Below are positions 1 through 9,094 of a stretch of 64,000 nucleotides of DNA, in pieces. The position numbers and the translations under genes were made by a program. Below the pieces are notes generated by a model. The model was not told the DNA's origin, did no database searches, and worked only from the letters and a program-made list of their open reading frames with translations. Positions within the stretch are counted from its first letter, which is position 1. Every line of letters begins with the position of its first letter. The DNA is from Anastatus disparis. Its lineage: Eukaryota; Arthropoda; Insecta; Hymenoptera; Eupelmidae. Where the stretch lies: the NCBI GenBank assembly GCA_017163975.1, contig JAFFSR010000397.1, forward strand, positions 1,989,501 to 2,053,500, read 5' to 3'.

Positions 1-2159
1 TTAAAATACTGTTTAAAATAAAATGCGCATCAAATGCTTTGGCATTATGTGCGATGCATATTGTATTTTTAAAAACAGAATTTTGGCGAACAGCTAATTC
101 TATTAAATTTTTAACGGGATTCTCTTTAAATATTAATTCCCGTATACCTCAAAAACCGCAATGAGTTGTGAGAGATTCAATATTGATACAATTGTCGCAC
201 ACTTGTTGTGCTACACATAAATTTACAACATGTAAATTTACGTTAGCACTGTATAGATCGTCTTGCCTTGTCTCGAAATCATAGAATATAAATCTATTTT
301 CCGGCTTATTTTTATTGTGCGTGCTTGTTTTAACAGCGAGCCGTTTAATGTAGCACATTTCATTGTAGGTATGTATAATTTTACATCGATTACAATAAAA
401 TGTACCACATTTGTGCTCTGGTTTATTTTTTTTCTATTAATGTTTTTAATCACACATTTATCACAATTATATATGACAGAACACACACTACTGTTCCGAT
501 CGTAACTTTCGTTTTGTAAGTGTCTCGCGTAACACGCTTGACTCACAAAACTTCTGTTACAAACGGAACAGATTATATTTTCTTTTTCACACACACATGC
601 TGATTTGGAAAAACAACAAGCACAAACATCGCTACATTTATGCATATCTATTCGCTCGTATGCTTTGTTACATTTTTCGCAAAACTTTGAGAGTCCACCA
701 GCTTGCTGTAAAGATTTTATAAAAGCAAAATGTCCTGGTGGACCCTCAAAGTATAATAAATTAATTTCTCGTGGTGATGGTGTATTATTATCGTTATTAT
801 TTATAAAAAATTTTGAAATACGCCCATCGTACCATATTTGAGACGTATTATTCGCAAATTCATTATTTTTTCTAATGATTAGAGCGATATTTTTTTTTGT
901 GCTAGATATTTTTGAAAAAGTTGAATATGTTCCATATGACACCCATTTTCAGGTATATCATTTAGGTCAATTCTAGCTTCTTTTAAAATATCAAGTGCAC
1001 ATTTTTTTTTAAAAGCACGTCGTGAATCGATCGTGCTTTTCCAATTTTTTAGATAATTTGTATTTTTTGGGTCGGATTGCAACAATAAATATGCCAATTC
1101 GACCGCTATTGCTCGTGGCAAACAAAGATTATCATCATTTTGTATCATGATGATAGAACGCTTTCTTTTAGCGGCTTCTTTGTTTATGGGTTTACCTCAA
1201 TTTCTAGCCCTGCCGGTTATTCCTTTTACTAAAGTAATATCCAGAATTAAATTATTACTGATATTGAATTCCGCATTGCTTTGAGTAATTTGGAAAATTA
1301 TATCAAATAATTCTTCGGGGCGAAAATCTTTTACGTATTTCAAACGCATCCACCCAGGCCTGCGAGTAAATTTATCGCTTGTAATGTATAAGGTAATGTA
1401 GTTGTACGGATTTTCCGCTAGATCAATAATGAACGCGTGAATTTCGGTGATTGCTTCTTGCAACCACACCAAAGGGTTGGTGTTTGGTGGGGGCATTTCA
1501 ATTTGAATTGTTAGACGTTCACCACGCACACCGTAACATTGTGAATTTCCACCTGGTTGTCGAGAAATTACAACAAACTTTTGTGTATTTCTATCAGAAG
1601 CTACATTGCCACCACCACCACCTACTTGATTATTTGAGTTTACCTCACACGTACAATATTCGAATTCGCAATCACTCTCATTTACACTGTCACCGCATAT
1701 CGCTTCGTTACTGAAAAACGGTGATTCTTCATTGCTCTCATCGCTTTCTGAAATAATTATCTGATTATCTAAATTAAAACACTCACTCTCGCTACTAGTA
1801 TCGCTAACATACATACTTTCTTCGCTCTCTGGTATTATTATTTTGTTCTTTATAATTAATTTTTTATTATTAATATATGTATCATTGCTATCGCTATAGC
1901 TATCGTTAATATATTCATCGCTTTGTGGTATTATTCCGTTCTTTATAATTAATTTTTTATTATTAATATATGTATCATCGCTATCACTATCGCTAATATA
2001 TTCATCGCTTTCTGGGATTATTATATTTTTTCTAATTATTTTACTATCTACATATCTATCGCTACTATTTATATATTCGTCTTCAATATTTCTAACATTA
2101 AGATCAGCTTCATTGTCGCTGTCACCTTCGCTTTGACTCTCATATGCTCGTCTCAGCAA
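1..2159 (-). pseudogene. polB: Polinton protein-primed family B DNA polymerase, N-terminal half, broken, runs off left edge
   Basis: This is the amino-terminal half of the replicative polymerase of a Polinton/Maverick element. The ATG is at 2157-2159, with a TATA-like run at about 2171-2182 just upstream. The first 170 or so residues are acidic and contain degenerate repeats built on SDEYI and YINNKKLIIKN. A cysteine/histidine cluster (CEKCNKAYERIDMHKC, CACC, CSVCNRSF) lies at about 360-560. The exonuclease I motif FIFYDFET is at about 275-300, and an exonuclease II block (IAHNAKAFDAHF) occupies 19-54. The frame is broken by an in-frame TGA at 1197-1199, a shift at the T-run 890-898 (poly-A on the coding strand), another shift between about 240 and 355, and a stop at 149-151. 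The polymerase palm lies outside the window. Motif content makes the family assignment strong. Confidence 0.93.
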
Positions 2160-2279
2160 TTCTCGACCGTATACTATATAAAAAAAAAAGAAAAAAGAGA
2201 CAAAAATAAATATTTTTATGTCATCTTATTTTATTATTATTATTTTATTTTATCATATAACGCGTTTCTTTTTATTGTA

Positions 2280-2710
2280 TTAAAGACTACTTAAAATACC
2301 GAACGAAACGATTCTAACCCTTTCACTCTATTACCAGTCCATATTAGATTGTATATATATTTTGTAAATATCGTGCTGGTTAACCCTTATAGCCACAGGA
2401 GCCGATATATCGGCTACCTAATTTTCTTTTTTTTACCTCAATATTTTTACAATATCATGCTTGATTCTTGGATTTTTTGTATTTTCAGATACATATAGCC
2501 TTACTATTTATAATGCTGATGATATTTTATAAATTTATGACTATTAATTATTATTATAAGCAAATACATACAAAAAAAAAGTGAATTGAATTGCATGACT
2601 GAAAGGGTTAACCAATACAATATGAACAAAATACATATACAGTCTAAAGTAGAGAGGCAATAGAGTAAAAAAATAGAATCGTTTCGGCCGGTATTTTATC
2701 TAGTCTTTAA
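2280..2710. mobile_element. TTAA-flanked MITE with about 35-bp terminal inverted repeats
   Basis: TTAA at 2280-2283 and 2707-2710 bracket a short non-coding element. Its ends are inverted copies: AGACTACTTAAAATACC on the left and, read in reverse complement, AGACTAGATAAAATACC on the right, each followed after a short divergence by CGAAACGATTCTA. It has no coding capacity. A second TTAA element is nested inside it (2384-2607), and a third begins at its right-hand TTAA. TTAA target duplication is the habit of the piggyBac superfamily, but these ends do not begin with CCC, so the superfamily is an inference. Confidence 0.8.
2380..2611. mobile_element. Nested piggyBac-like MITE (CCCTT...AAGGG ends)
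   Basis: A 224-bp non-coding element between TTAA 2380-2383 and TTAA 2608-2611. The ends CCCTTATAG and, on the right, CTGAAAGGG fit the piggyBac pattern of CCC termini with TTAA target duplication. Near the left end is a 16-bp perfect palindrome, AGCCGATATATCGGCT, at 2400-2415. It lies inside the larger MITE and is therefore the younger insertion. Confidence 0.75.
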
Positions 2711-3124
2711 CAAGATGTCGTAGTTGTTAAAATCGATTTTGGTTTTTATCTTACTGATATCTTTTTTTTTTGTTTTTTAAATTCACTATTTGGACAAATA
2801 TAATGACTTGTCCGCGCTAAAACTATATTAATACAATAATTTTTGTTAAATTAGGAATCATTTACGCTTGTTATTTTTATAAACTTTGAATGAAAAATAG
2901 ATATCAAGTTTGATGAACCTAATCTCAAAATAGTATACATCAAAAGAATGTTTATAACTTTTTAAGTATAGTATTTTGGTAAAAATTTCTTGACTTATCA
3001 ACGCTGAGGATTAATCTTAGAAATTTTCTTACTGAAGTGAAAGAATTTGATTTGACGCACTGTTTACGCATAAACTTTGAATAAAAATATTATTAGGAGG
3101 AGCAGAACTACGATATCCTCTTAA
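2707..3124 (+). mobile_element. TTAA-MITE family A, copy 1
   Basis: First of five copies in the window of a roughly 410-bp non-coding element. It starts TTAACAAGATGTCGTAGTTG and ends GAACTACGATATCCTCTTAA. The body carries the family landmarks: ATCGATTTT near the start, GACTTGTCCGCGCTAAA about 100 bp in, ATAGTATACATC near the middle, CTTGACTTATCAACGC, and a GAATAAAAATATTATTAG end block. It shares its left TTAA with the right TTAA of the preceding MITE. Both interrupt the spacer between polB and the next Polinton gene. Confidence 0.85.
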
Positions 3125-3586
3125 TACAATAAAAAAAATATGATATTTTATAAATTCGTGTAAATTTTTCATATATATATATATATATAAACACCTATAT
3201 TCTTTTACTCTCTCTTTTTTATCTCATTCCCTCCCCACCGCTTTCAAGAACGTGTTGTCTATGCACAAACGTAAATGTGTGCGTTAAAAGTACTAACTTT
3301 TATACCTTTAAATCTCTCTTCCACTCTCTCTTTCATTCGCTTATTTTCTCTTATATAACTACTCTGTTTATAAATACATGTACGCGCTTAGCTACTATGT
3401 GTAGATGTGGTAAAGAGAAAAGTGCGAAATCGAACCTCGCGCACGGAGTGTCAAAAAGAAATTTTTAAATGTATTTTAAATTTTATACGTTTATATACCT
3501 ATTTATATAAAATCTTTATACTAGTTATAAAATTAAAAAAGATGTAAAATAAAATAATTTTAATTATAAAATATTAAAATTAATTT
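3125..3586. other. AT-rich spacer, nothing recognised
   Basis: A (TA)n run lies at about 3172-3189, followed by CT-rich sequence and then very AT-rich DNA. I see no coding potential beyond chance frames and no repeat shared with the rest of the window. It probably contains the 3-prime flank of the minus-strand gene ending at 3587. Confidence 0.4.
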
Positions 3587-4561
3587 TTAGGGTTCAGACA
3601 CCCCTCTAAAACTTTCGGATACACGTAGTAACAAATCCCGTAATTCGTTTAAAGGGATTTGTAACGCGTTTTGATATTCGTCGTCATTATAATTTAAAGT
3701 GGCTACTAGCCATCTACGCTCGCGCGCACGTGGTGCCCATTGAATATGATCAAGTTGATTGTCAATTGGTTCCCCCGTTTCCTCATTAGTCGATATCACT
3801 AATATTAAGTTTAATATTAAATTTTGTTACTTATAAAAAAAAAATAAAATTTCATTTCAAAAAAACTTACTGCTGTTGTATACATTGTCGTGGCTGTTGT
3901 ACTGGTTGAAATTGGTTGATATCACGTTGCCTCGCTCGTCCACATATTCAGCTTCATCGAATCGATTGTGGTGTGGTCTATGATAAAAATCATAGAGTAA
4001 TCGCGCTCTATCTTCTGCTAAAGCTGACCGGTCGTTAGGCACTCCGAATTGATAATTTCGAAGTCGTGAAAAATCGAGTGGTAGTGGTGCGACATCGAAC
4101 GGTATATCTCATCTAACATCGTCTTGTTCTACTTCATTCACTACATTATTTTCTTCTTCTTCTTCTTCTTCTGGCGCGTTTTCATCCATATCAACGTTTT
4201 CGTCCATATCAGCGTTTTCATCCATATCAATGTTGGACCTCGTTGACTGGTCAGCAATATGAAGGAAGCCTCCTGCTATAAGTGCAGGGGTTATTCCTTG
4301 CCCCTCATGATTTATTGAGTCGTTCAAATTTGGTATCGGACTACTTGTGGCGTAGCGATCACCATTTGCAAAAATGTTTCCCACTTCCTCATCTTCACTT
4401 TCATCACTGTTATCACTAACAGCAGCACTACCACTCAGTACACTTTCCTCAGAGCTGCTGCTCTCTTCCACACTTTCTTCTACACTTTTCTGCTGTAAAT
4501 TTTCCACCACATCCTCATCCTCCCTCAGAAGAGCGAAAAAAGCTAAAGAAAAAAAACACAT
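3587..4561 (-). pseudogene. Unrecognised acidic Polinton gene with one 72-nt intron and an in-frame stop
   Basis: Two coding blocks on the minus strand join cleanly by splicing. The first runs from an ATG at 4559-4561, or from a CTTTAG acceptor ending at 4543, down to 3871. A GTAAGT donor follows (intron 3870-3799, ending ATATTAG). The last exon is 3798-3587. The reading frame is continuous across this junction. A TGA at 4109-4111 interrupts it, with the same frame open on both sides. The product is acidic and serine-rich at its start, with three DMDEN-type repeats and a run of glutamates at about 4150-4220. A more globular tail follows (DNQLDHIQWAPRARERRWLV). No family is recognised. Position and strand suggest an accessory Polinton gene co-oriented with polB. 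Confidence 0.6.
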
Positions 4562-4617
4562 TTTTATTAGTAAACTTTAAAACACACACTTTTTATATCA
4601 CTTTTTTTTAATTTTCT

Positions 4618-4959
4618 TTAAAAACACATATCGGTGGCTTCATTAAGGCCATCAATAACGTCTCGAAACAATAGTGAATCGCGTAAACGGCGATTTACAA
4701 GCACCGTTCCAGCAATGAGAGATGCATGCATCGATGAATAAAATTTTCTTCGATACAAACACCTAATTTCAGGCGTCGTAAGATTGTTAACGAGTTATCT
4801 TAATTCACGACGCAACCCATTAATCGACATCGTACGTAATAACAAGCGTCTTCTTCTTAATTGCTCACCTACGAGCGACGTACGGTTACGCTTATTCACA
4901 AATAAATCCGTAAGAACGACACTGTCGTGTAAATTACACGACTCTTGACGCGACGACAT
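4618..4959 (-). pseudogene. Small basic Polinton gene, unrecognised, one in-frame stop
   Basis: An ATG at 4957-4959 opens a 114-codon frame ending at 4618-4620 and interrupted once by TAA at 4795-4797. The composition is coding-like: rich in arginine and leucine, with segments such as GEQLRRRRLLLRTMS and RRKFYSSMHASLIAG. It has no zinc motif, signal peptide or membrane span. It lies just upstream of the 4561 gene on the same strand and could be a separate gene or a 5-prime exon of it; I see no good donor at its end. Function unknown. Confidence 0.5.
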
Positions 4960-5568
4960 TTTTAAAATTGAAATTTTAAGGAATACTTAAAAAGAAAAAA
5001 ACTTAAAAAATTTCTCGAAGATGAGAAGGAACCTTTCAATACGAGAATTGAAACGTAAATGAAAATCTTTCTGTTTCATTTTCTACAGAATACCCACGTT
5101 TGTTTTTTAATAAAAAAAAATACGTTGGTGGGGTCAAAAAAAGGAAATGTGATTTTTTCACATGGATGAAAATTTAGCACGTTTTTTAAAACATCTGTGC
5201 TCTGTATGGGTTAATTTTTATATACACCAAACTCCTAAAGAGCCTAAGTGCAATAAAAAACTGGTTTGGCCCCGAAGTAAAAACTAATAAATACAATGCG
5301 AAACGTGGGTGAAAATAGTTGTAAAATGCAATAGAAAGAAGGTTATAGAAGAGAAAGATCTTCTTAGTGGGGCAAATCCTAATAGTTATTATATCTATGA
5401 CATTTACAATACTCAATACTTTCCTAAAAATAGAAAATTAAAACCCTACTTTTTTTATTTTTAAAGAGCGTTTTCTTGAGTGGACCTATGGGTGTGTAGA
5501 AAAAAGTTATATATCCCCTTCTTATTTTCTTATTTACATAAATTTTATGTATGTGTGCATATAGTAGT
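4960..5568. promoter_or_regulatory. Divergent intergenic region between minus-strand and plus-strand Polinton blocks
   Basis: Genes to the left read leftwards and those to the right read rightwards, so this stretch must hold divergent promoters. It is AT-rich with A and T runs and shows no convincing gene. The minus-strand frame at 5186-5416 has no coding character. No strong palindrome was seen. Confidence 0.4.
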
Positions 5569-5603
5569 AGGCGGGGCTATGAATTTAAAAAGCCTGGATG
5601 AAT
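5569..5603 (+). promoter_or_regulatory. Candidate promoter: GC box plus TTTAAAAAG
   Basis: AGGCGGGGCTATGAATTTAAAAAG lies about 75 nt upstream of the ATG at 5676. Almost the same arrangement, GGGCGGAGCTTAGAGAATAAAAAG, occurs at 14723-14746 upstream of another Polinton gene. Two GC boxes in such AT-rich DNA, each followed at the same distance by an A-rich TATA-like block, suggest a shared promoter type. Confidence 0.5.
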
Positions 5604-5675
5604 AAATTTTTACAGATTAGTTGACAAAACACTTGCGGTGAAACATAGTCATTTACATAATAGTGTTAAAGTTAA

Positions 5676-6577
5676 AATGGTTCAAATGCAAGTGGAGTTA
5701 CAATCCGCGGCACGTTGTCGAGTTTATGAGGGTAAACAGGTAGATGGGACATTAAGACTACCCAACATTATTTTAGCTACCTGTTACGCTTTAAATGTCT
5801 CCAATACAAAAAGAATCATTGTGGGATTTGATCGGGCACAAGAGTCAAACGATAGTGGTGTGTTCAAATATGATATTGTGTTGAAATTTGTCAATGCTGG
5901 GAGCGGTATAAAAAAAACTCAACGTGAATTAGTTATGGGTGTCAATGCTTGGAACGACTTGCAGGAAAAATTTGATTTAATATCCACCTACTTCAACGAT
6001 GATTATCAATATTACGAAAAATATAATGGACAGCGTGTTGTTACTATAGGTAATTATGAACTTTTCTTCACAACATCGTATGGTTCAAAGTTTGTGACGA
6101 TTGAGCAGCGACCATCTTTTGGAGAAATTATAGACCTCTCATCTCAGAGCACGGATATTAATCAGCAAAATAAAAAAGGAAAAATGTACTTACCTACTAT
6201 TGTAATGCAGCTCGTTACTTTTAAAGGCGTTAAAACTGTAAGTAAATGTATCAATGCACAAATAGCGCGTCTTGAGGAGCATACAAAAAATATAGATTCG
6301 TGTGCAATATTTTTAAAGGAATACACGCGTGATATTGTTTATCAACAAGTATCATCAGAGACAGCAAGAAGAAATATGTTTAATAATTTAAGTGAATTTA
6401 AAAATTTTTTAAATGATAACTGTTATAGAATTGTTATATCGTAAATTAAAAGAAAATTTACCTAGTGATTTTACAGCAAAATATTATAATATAGTTTTTG
6501 AAGAAATGTTAGCATTTTTGATAATACCTATTGCTGAACAAATTCGAAAAGAAATGTTTCCAAATATTGAGATGTGA
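5676..6577 (+). pseudogene. Unrecognised Polinton protein, about 300 residues, frameshifted near its end
   Basis: The ATG at 5676-5678 is the first in a good context; the frame is open further upstream but only with a GTG. The frame runs to 6444. A shift near 6420 then leads into a second frame that stays open to TGA 6575-6577 and encodes a hydrophobic, glutamate-bearing tail (EEMLAFLIIPIAEQIRKEMF). The amino-terminal 150 residues look like a compact beta-rich domain ending in a basic/aromatic strand (ELFFTTSYGSKFVTIEQR). I thought of PC4-like single-stranded DNA binding folds but cannot show it. No known motif. It is the first rightward gene of the element. Confidence 0.6.
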
Positions 6578-7121
6578 ATATTAAAAAAAAAAATTTTTTT
6601 TAATCCATATAAATTTTTCTAAAAATTATAAAAAAAAAATACTTATTCTAACATTAAAATTTGAAAAAAAAAAAAATGTAAAAATAAAAATTTAAAAACA
6701 ATCATTAAGTAATAATGCGCCGTTATAAAATGTAATTATATATAATTTTATATACATACGTATGTGTGTGTATTATTACCGAATCAGTATACTGATTCGG
6801 TAATAAAACTATATAATAATATATTTTTTGAAGAAATGTTAGCATTTTTGATAATACCTATTGCTGAACAAATTCGAAAAGAAATGTTTCCAAATATTGA
6901 GATGTGAATATTTAAAAAAAAATTTTTTTTAATCCATATAAATTTTTCTAAAAATTATAAAAAAAAAATACTTATTCTAACATTAAAATTTGAAAAAAAA
7001 AAATGTTAAAATAAAAATTTAAAAACAATCATTAAGTAATAATGCGCCGTTATAAAATGTAATTATATATAATTTTATATACATACGTATGTGTGTGTAT
7101 TATTACCGAATCAGTATACTG
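6495..7121 (+). repeat. Tandem duplication, period about 330 bp
   Basis: Two near-identical copies, 6495-6794 and about 6825-7121, each start in the last 80 nt of the preceding gene (GAAGAAATGTTAGCATTTTT) and end at CCGAATCAGTATACTG. Differences are almost all in the length of A runs. The duplication copied the gene's last codons and stop. A 34-bp palindrome sits exactly at the junction. Confidence 0.9.
6773..6806. repeat. 34-bp perfect palindrome at duplication junction
   Basis: The half-site TTATTACCGAATCAGTA is followed immediately by its exact reverse complement. The second copy of the duplication ends with only the left half plus TACTG. A perfect uninterrupted palindrome of this length is far from chance and could extrude a cruciform. 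Confidence 0.9.
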
Positions 7122-7180
7122 TAAAATACATTGCGTACAAATAATAATGTAAATAATTATGTTTGTAGTTTATTGCGTTT

Positions 7181-7420
7181 ACGCGCTAGTACACGATTTA
7201 AGTTCAAGCATTTTTAATGCACTCCAATTTATAAATTGGCTGAAATTACAGTAGATTTGATATCTGCAATACTTTTAAAAAATGCGTAAATGAAAGTATA
7301 ATGGTACTTTCAAATACGCGTTTTTAAAAGTATTGCAGTTATCAAAACTGCAGTAATTTTCTCCAATTTGCAAAATGACGGGTGTTAAAAATGCTTGATT
7401 ATAAATCACGTACTAGCGGG
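7181..7420. repeat. Long imperfect inverted repeat (about 110-nt arms)
   Basis: The left arm begins ACGCGCTAGTACACGATTTA. The right arm, read in reverse complement, begins ACCCGCTAGTACGTGATTTA. Pairing continues through CAAGCATTTTTAA, CCAATTT, ATTACAGT, CTGCAATACTTTTAAAAA and GCGTATTT-type blocks to a short loop near 7295. A transcript would fold into one long, bulged stem. It contains no open frame. Confidence 0.85.
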
Positions 7421-7700
7421 TCGACGGAGCATATGAAGACATTATCTGTAAAAACAAATGTAATAAAATTTTTAAATGGTTGTGCCAATAAATTTTGTAA
7501 AAAACGTCTTTTTTTCTTTAATATACCTGCACTTATACCTTTTCCCTCTTTATCGTAATTATTAATTTTAATTTAAAATTAATTTATATTAATAATTTTT
7601 ATTACATCATTTTAAATCAATTATTTTTAAAATTTTGACATAAATTTTCATAATATTGCATGCAACAATTACAGCTAATACCTAACGGTATTAACGCCGT
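7421..7700. other. AT-rich spacer, nothing recognised
   Basis: Very AT-rich sequence between the hairpin and the GC-rich block before the ATPase. No gene, and no repeat shared with the rest of the window. Confidence 0.4.
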
Positions 7701-7915
7701 GGAGCACGCGCATCAGCTGATGTAGGGCGCATGCTCCCGCGTGCTTATTAGCGGTCATAACATAGCTAGTAGCTAATTTAGCGTTAGATCGAGCGATACA
7801 TGCTTATCAGCGGCATATAGTACACACGCGCTCAAATCAGCTGACATAGCGCGTGTGTATTTACAGCAGCCGCGCGCGCGTCCCGGGGCCCTCCCGCGCG
7901 GTGAATAGCTAGCGT
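7701..7915. promoter_or_regulatory. GC-rich block with two CAGCTG-centred hairpins upstream of the ATPase gene
   Basis: In strongly AT-rich surroundings this 215-bp block is GC-rich. Hairpin 1 (7701-7737) has GGAGCA...TGCTCC arms around the perfect palindrome CATCAGCTGATG. Hairpin 2 (7822-7858) has the arms ACACACGCGCT and AGCGCGTGTGT around AATCAGCTGACA. A CG-repeat and CCCGGGGCCC follow. Two consecutive stems with the same E-box-like centre suggest a protein-binding or replication element; the role is inferred. Confidence 0.55.
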
Positions 7916-8029
7916 AGCTTAAAAATTGTTATTGTAGATACATATTTTCTTTTTAAAATCGTCATCAACTTAGTAAGAATACATCGATTCTAGCGTACAC
8001 ACGCAAATGAGATATTATAGACAAATACT

Positions 8030-8541
8030 ATGGACGTTAGATTTCACCATTCTTTTACAGCTTTATGTGCCGGTCCGACCGGAGCTGGTAAAACTAATTT
8101 TATAAAAAGATTTATAAATTATCTCAATAGAATGTGTGACGTAAAATTCAATAGGTTAATGTTTTATTACGGTGAATGGCAAGAAACTTATAAGCAATTT
8201 AAGCCACCATATGGACGAATAGAATTTTTCGAAGGGTTGCCAGATCCTGTAGATTATTCGAGCGATACTACGTGTGAAAAACTTAAAAAACTGTTAAATG
8301 CTAGCTACCTAATACTCTTTAAAAATCCTAGTGACCGTGCACAAATCTTGTATTTAGCTAGACAAATTCATCCTGAAGATTCGAAATTTATTCAAGAGAT
8401 ATACTTTGACGGCACTAAAAAAGGATTTTCGTATTTGTAGATTTAAAACAAGATACGCCCGATGATTTTCGTTTCCGCGCATGTATTTTTCCAGATGATT
8501 CACACTATTATGTGTACATACCTAAGAAAAAGCGTCGTTAG
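8030..8541 (+). pseudogene. Polinton FtsK/HerA-type genome-packaging ATPase, deleted and frameshifted
   Basis: The family pumps DNA into capsids. The ATG at 8030 is followed by the hydrophobic strand and P-loop GPTGAGKTN (residues 15-23). The conserved carboxy-terminal blocks LFKNPSDRAQILYLARQ and HPEDSKF are present. Between residues 75 and 92 the protein jumps from GLPDPVDYSSD to LNASYLILFKNP. Family members carry about 60 more residues here, including the Walker B acidic strand, so an internal deletion is likely. A further frameshift at about 8435 puts the last 34 codons in another frame, ending TAG 8539-8541 with the basic tail KKKRR. Clearly non-functional. Confidence 0.92.
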
Positions 8542-8571
8542 TTTTATAAATACTTCAGTTTATAAATCGAG

Positions 8572-9085
8572 ATGGCTGCGATAGCATCATCGAATCAAGC
8601 GAGCCCCACTAACACTTCAAAAACGACAAATAGTTGTGGGTGCTTTGGAAATATAAAATTACCCAAACATTTTACAAAAAAGTGCATTGCATTTTTACAC
8701 GCACTTTATCACGCAGCGTCAAAGGAACGAGACTGCAGATAAAAATCTCATAAGGTGCATATGTGAGTGTGCTCTAAATACATTAAAGGGTAGTATTATT
8801 TTAAAAAATAAAAATAAAAAACAGCTGTCGAAACATAAAAATATTTTAAGAAAACTCGCTGACAAAGCCGTGACAAGTGTAAAGGATAAAAAAATAAAAA
8901 ATAACATTGCGCGAAAGTATAAACAAACTTCTTTTTGGAAAGAGAAAAAGCGTCTAATATTACAAAACGGAGGTGGTTTTTTACCGTTATTGATGCTCCC
9001 TTACTGGATTTGCTTACGTCTGCTATTTTTAAAAAATAATATAAACACCCGCTTTTTCACTACTTTAAAAAAAAAACTAAAATAA
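8572..9085 (+). pseudogene. Small Polinton virion/membrane-type protein with GGFL motif, two frameshifts
   Basis: The ATG at 8572 opens a short frame that stops at about 8743. The family core continues one frame over: a CICECALNTLKG block, then basic KHKNILRKLADKAV, then QNGGGFLPLL near 8970-8990. After that the expected hydrophobic tail (PLLDLLTSAIFKK) is in a third frame, ending TAA 9037-9039, while the current frame runs on to 9085. This block order is one I recognise from uncharacterised small proteins of animal Polintons. The GG-rich junction resembles an adenain-type processing site. The virion role is inferred. Confidence 0.7.
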
Positions 9086-9094
9086 ATCAGAAAA

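Noticed and set aside
5186..5416. Minus-strand 76-codon hydrophobic frame
   Set aside because: AT-rich DNA with no conserved block; it lies in the divergent promoter region.
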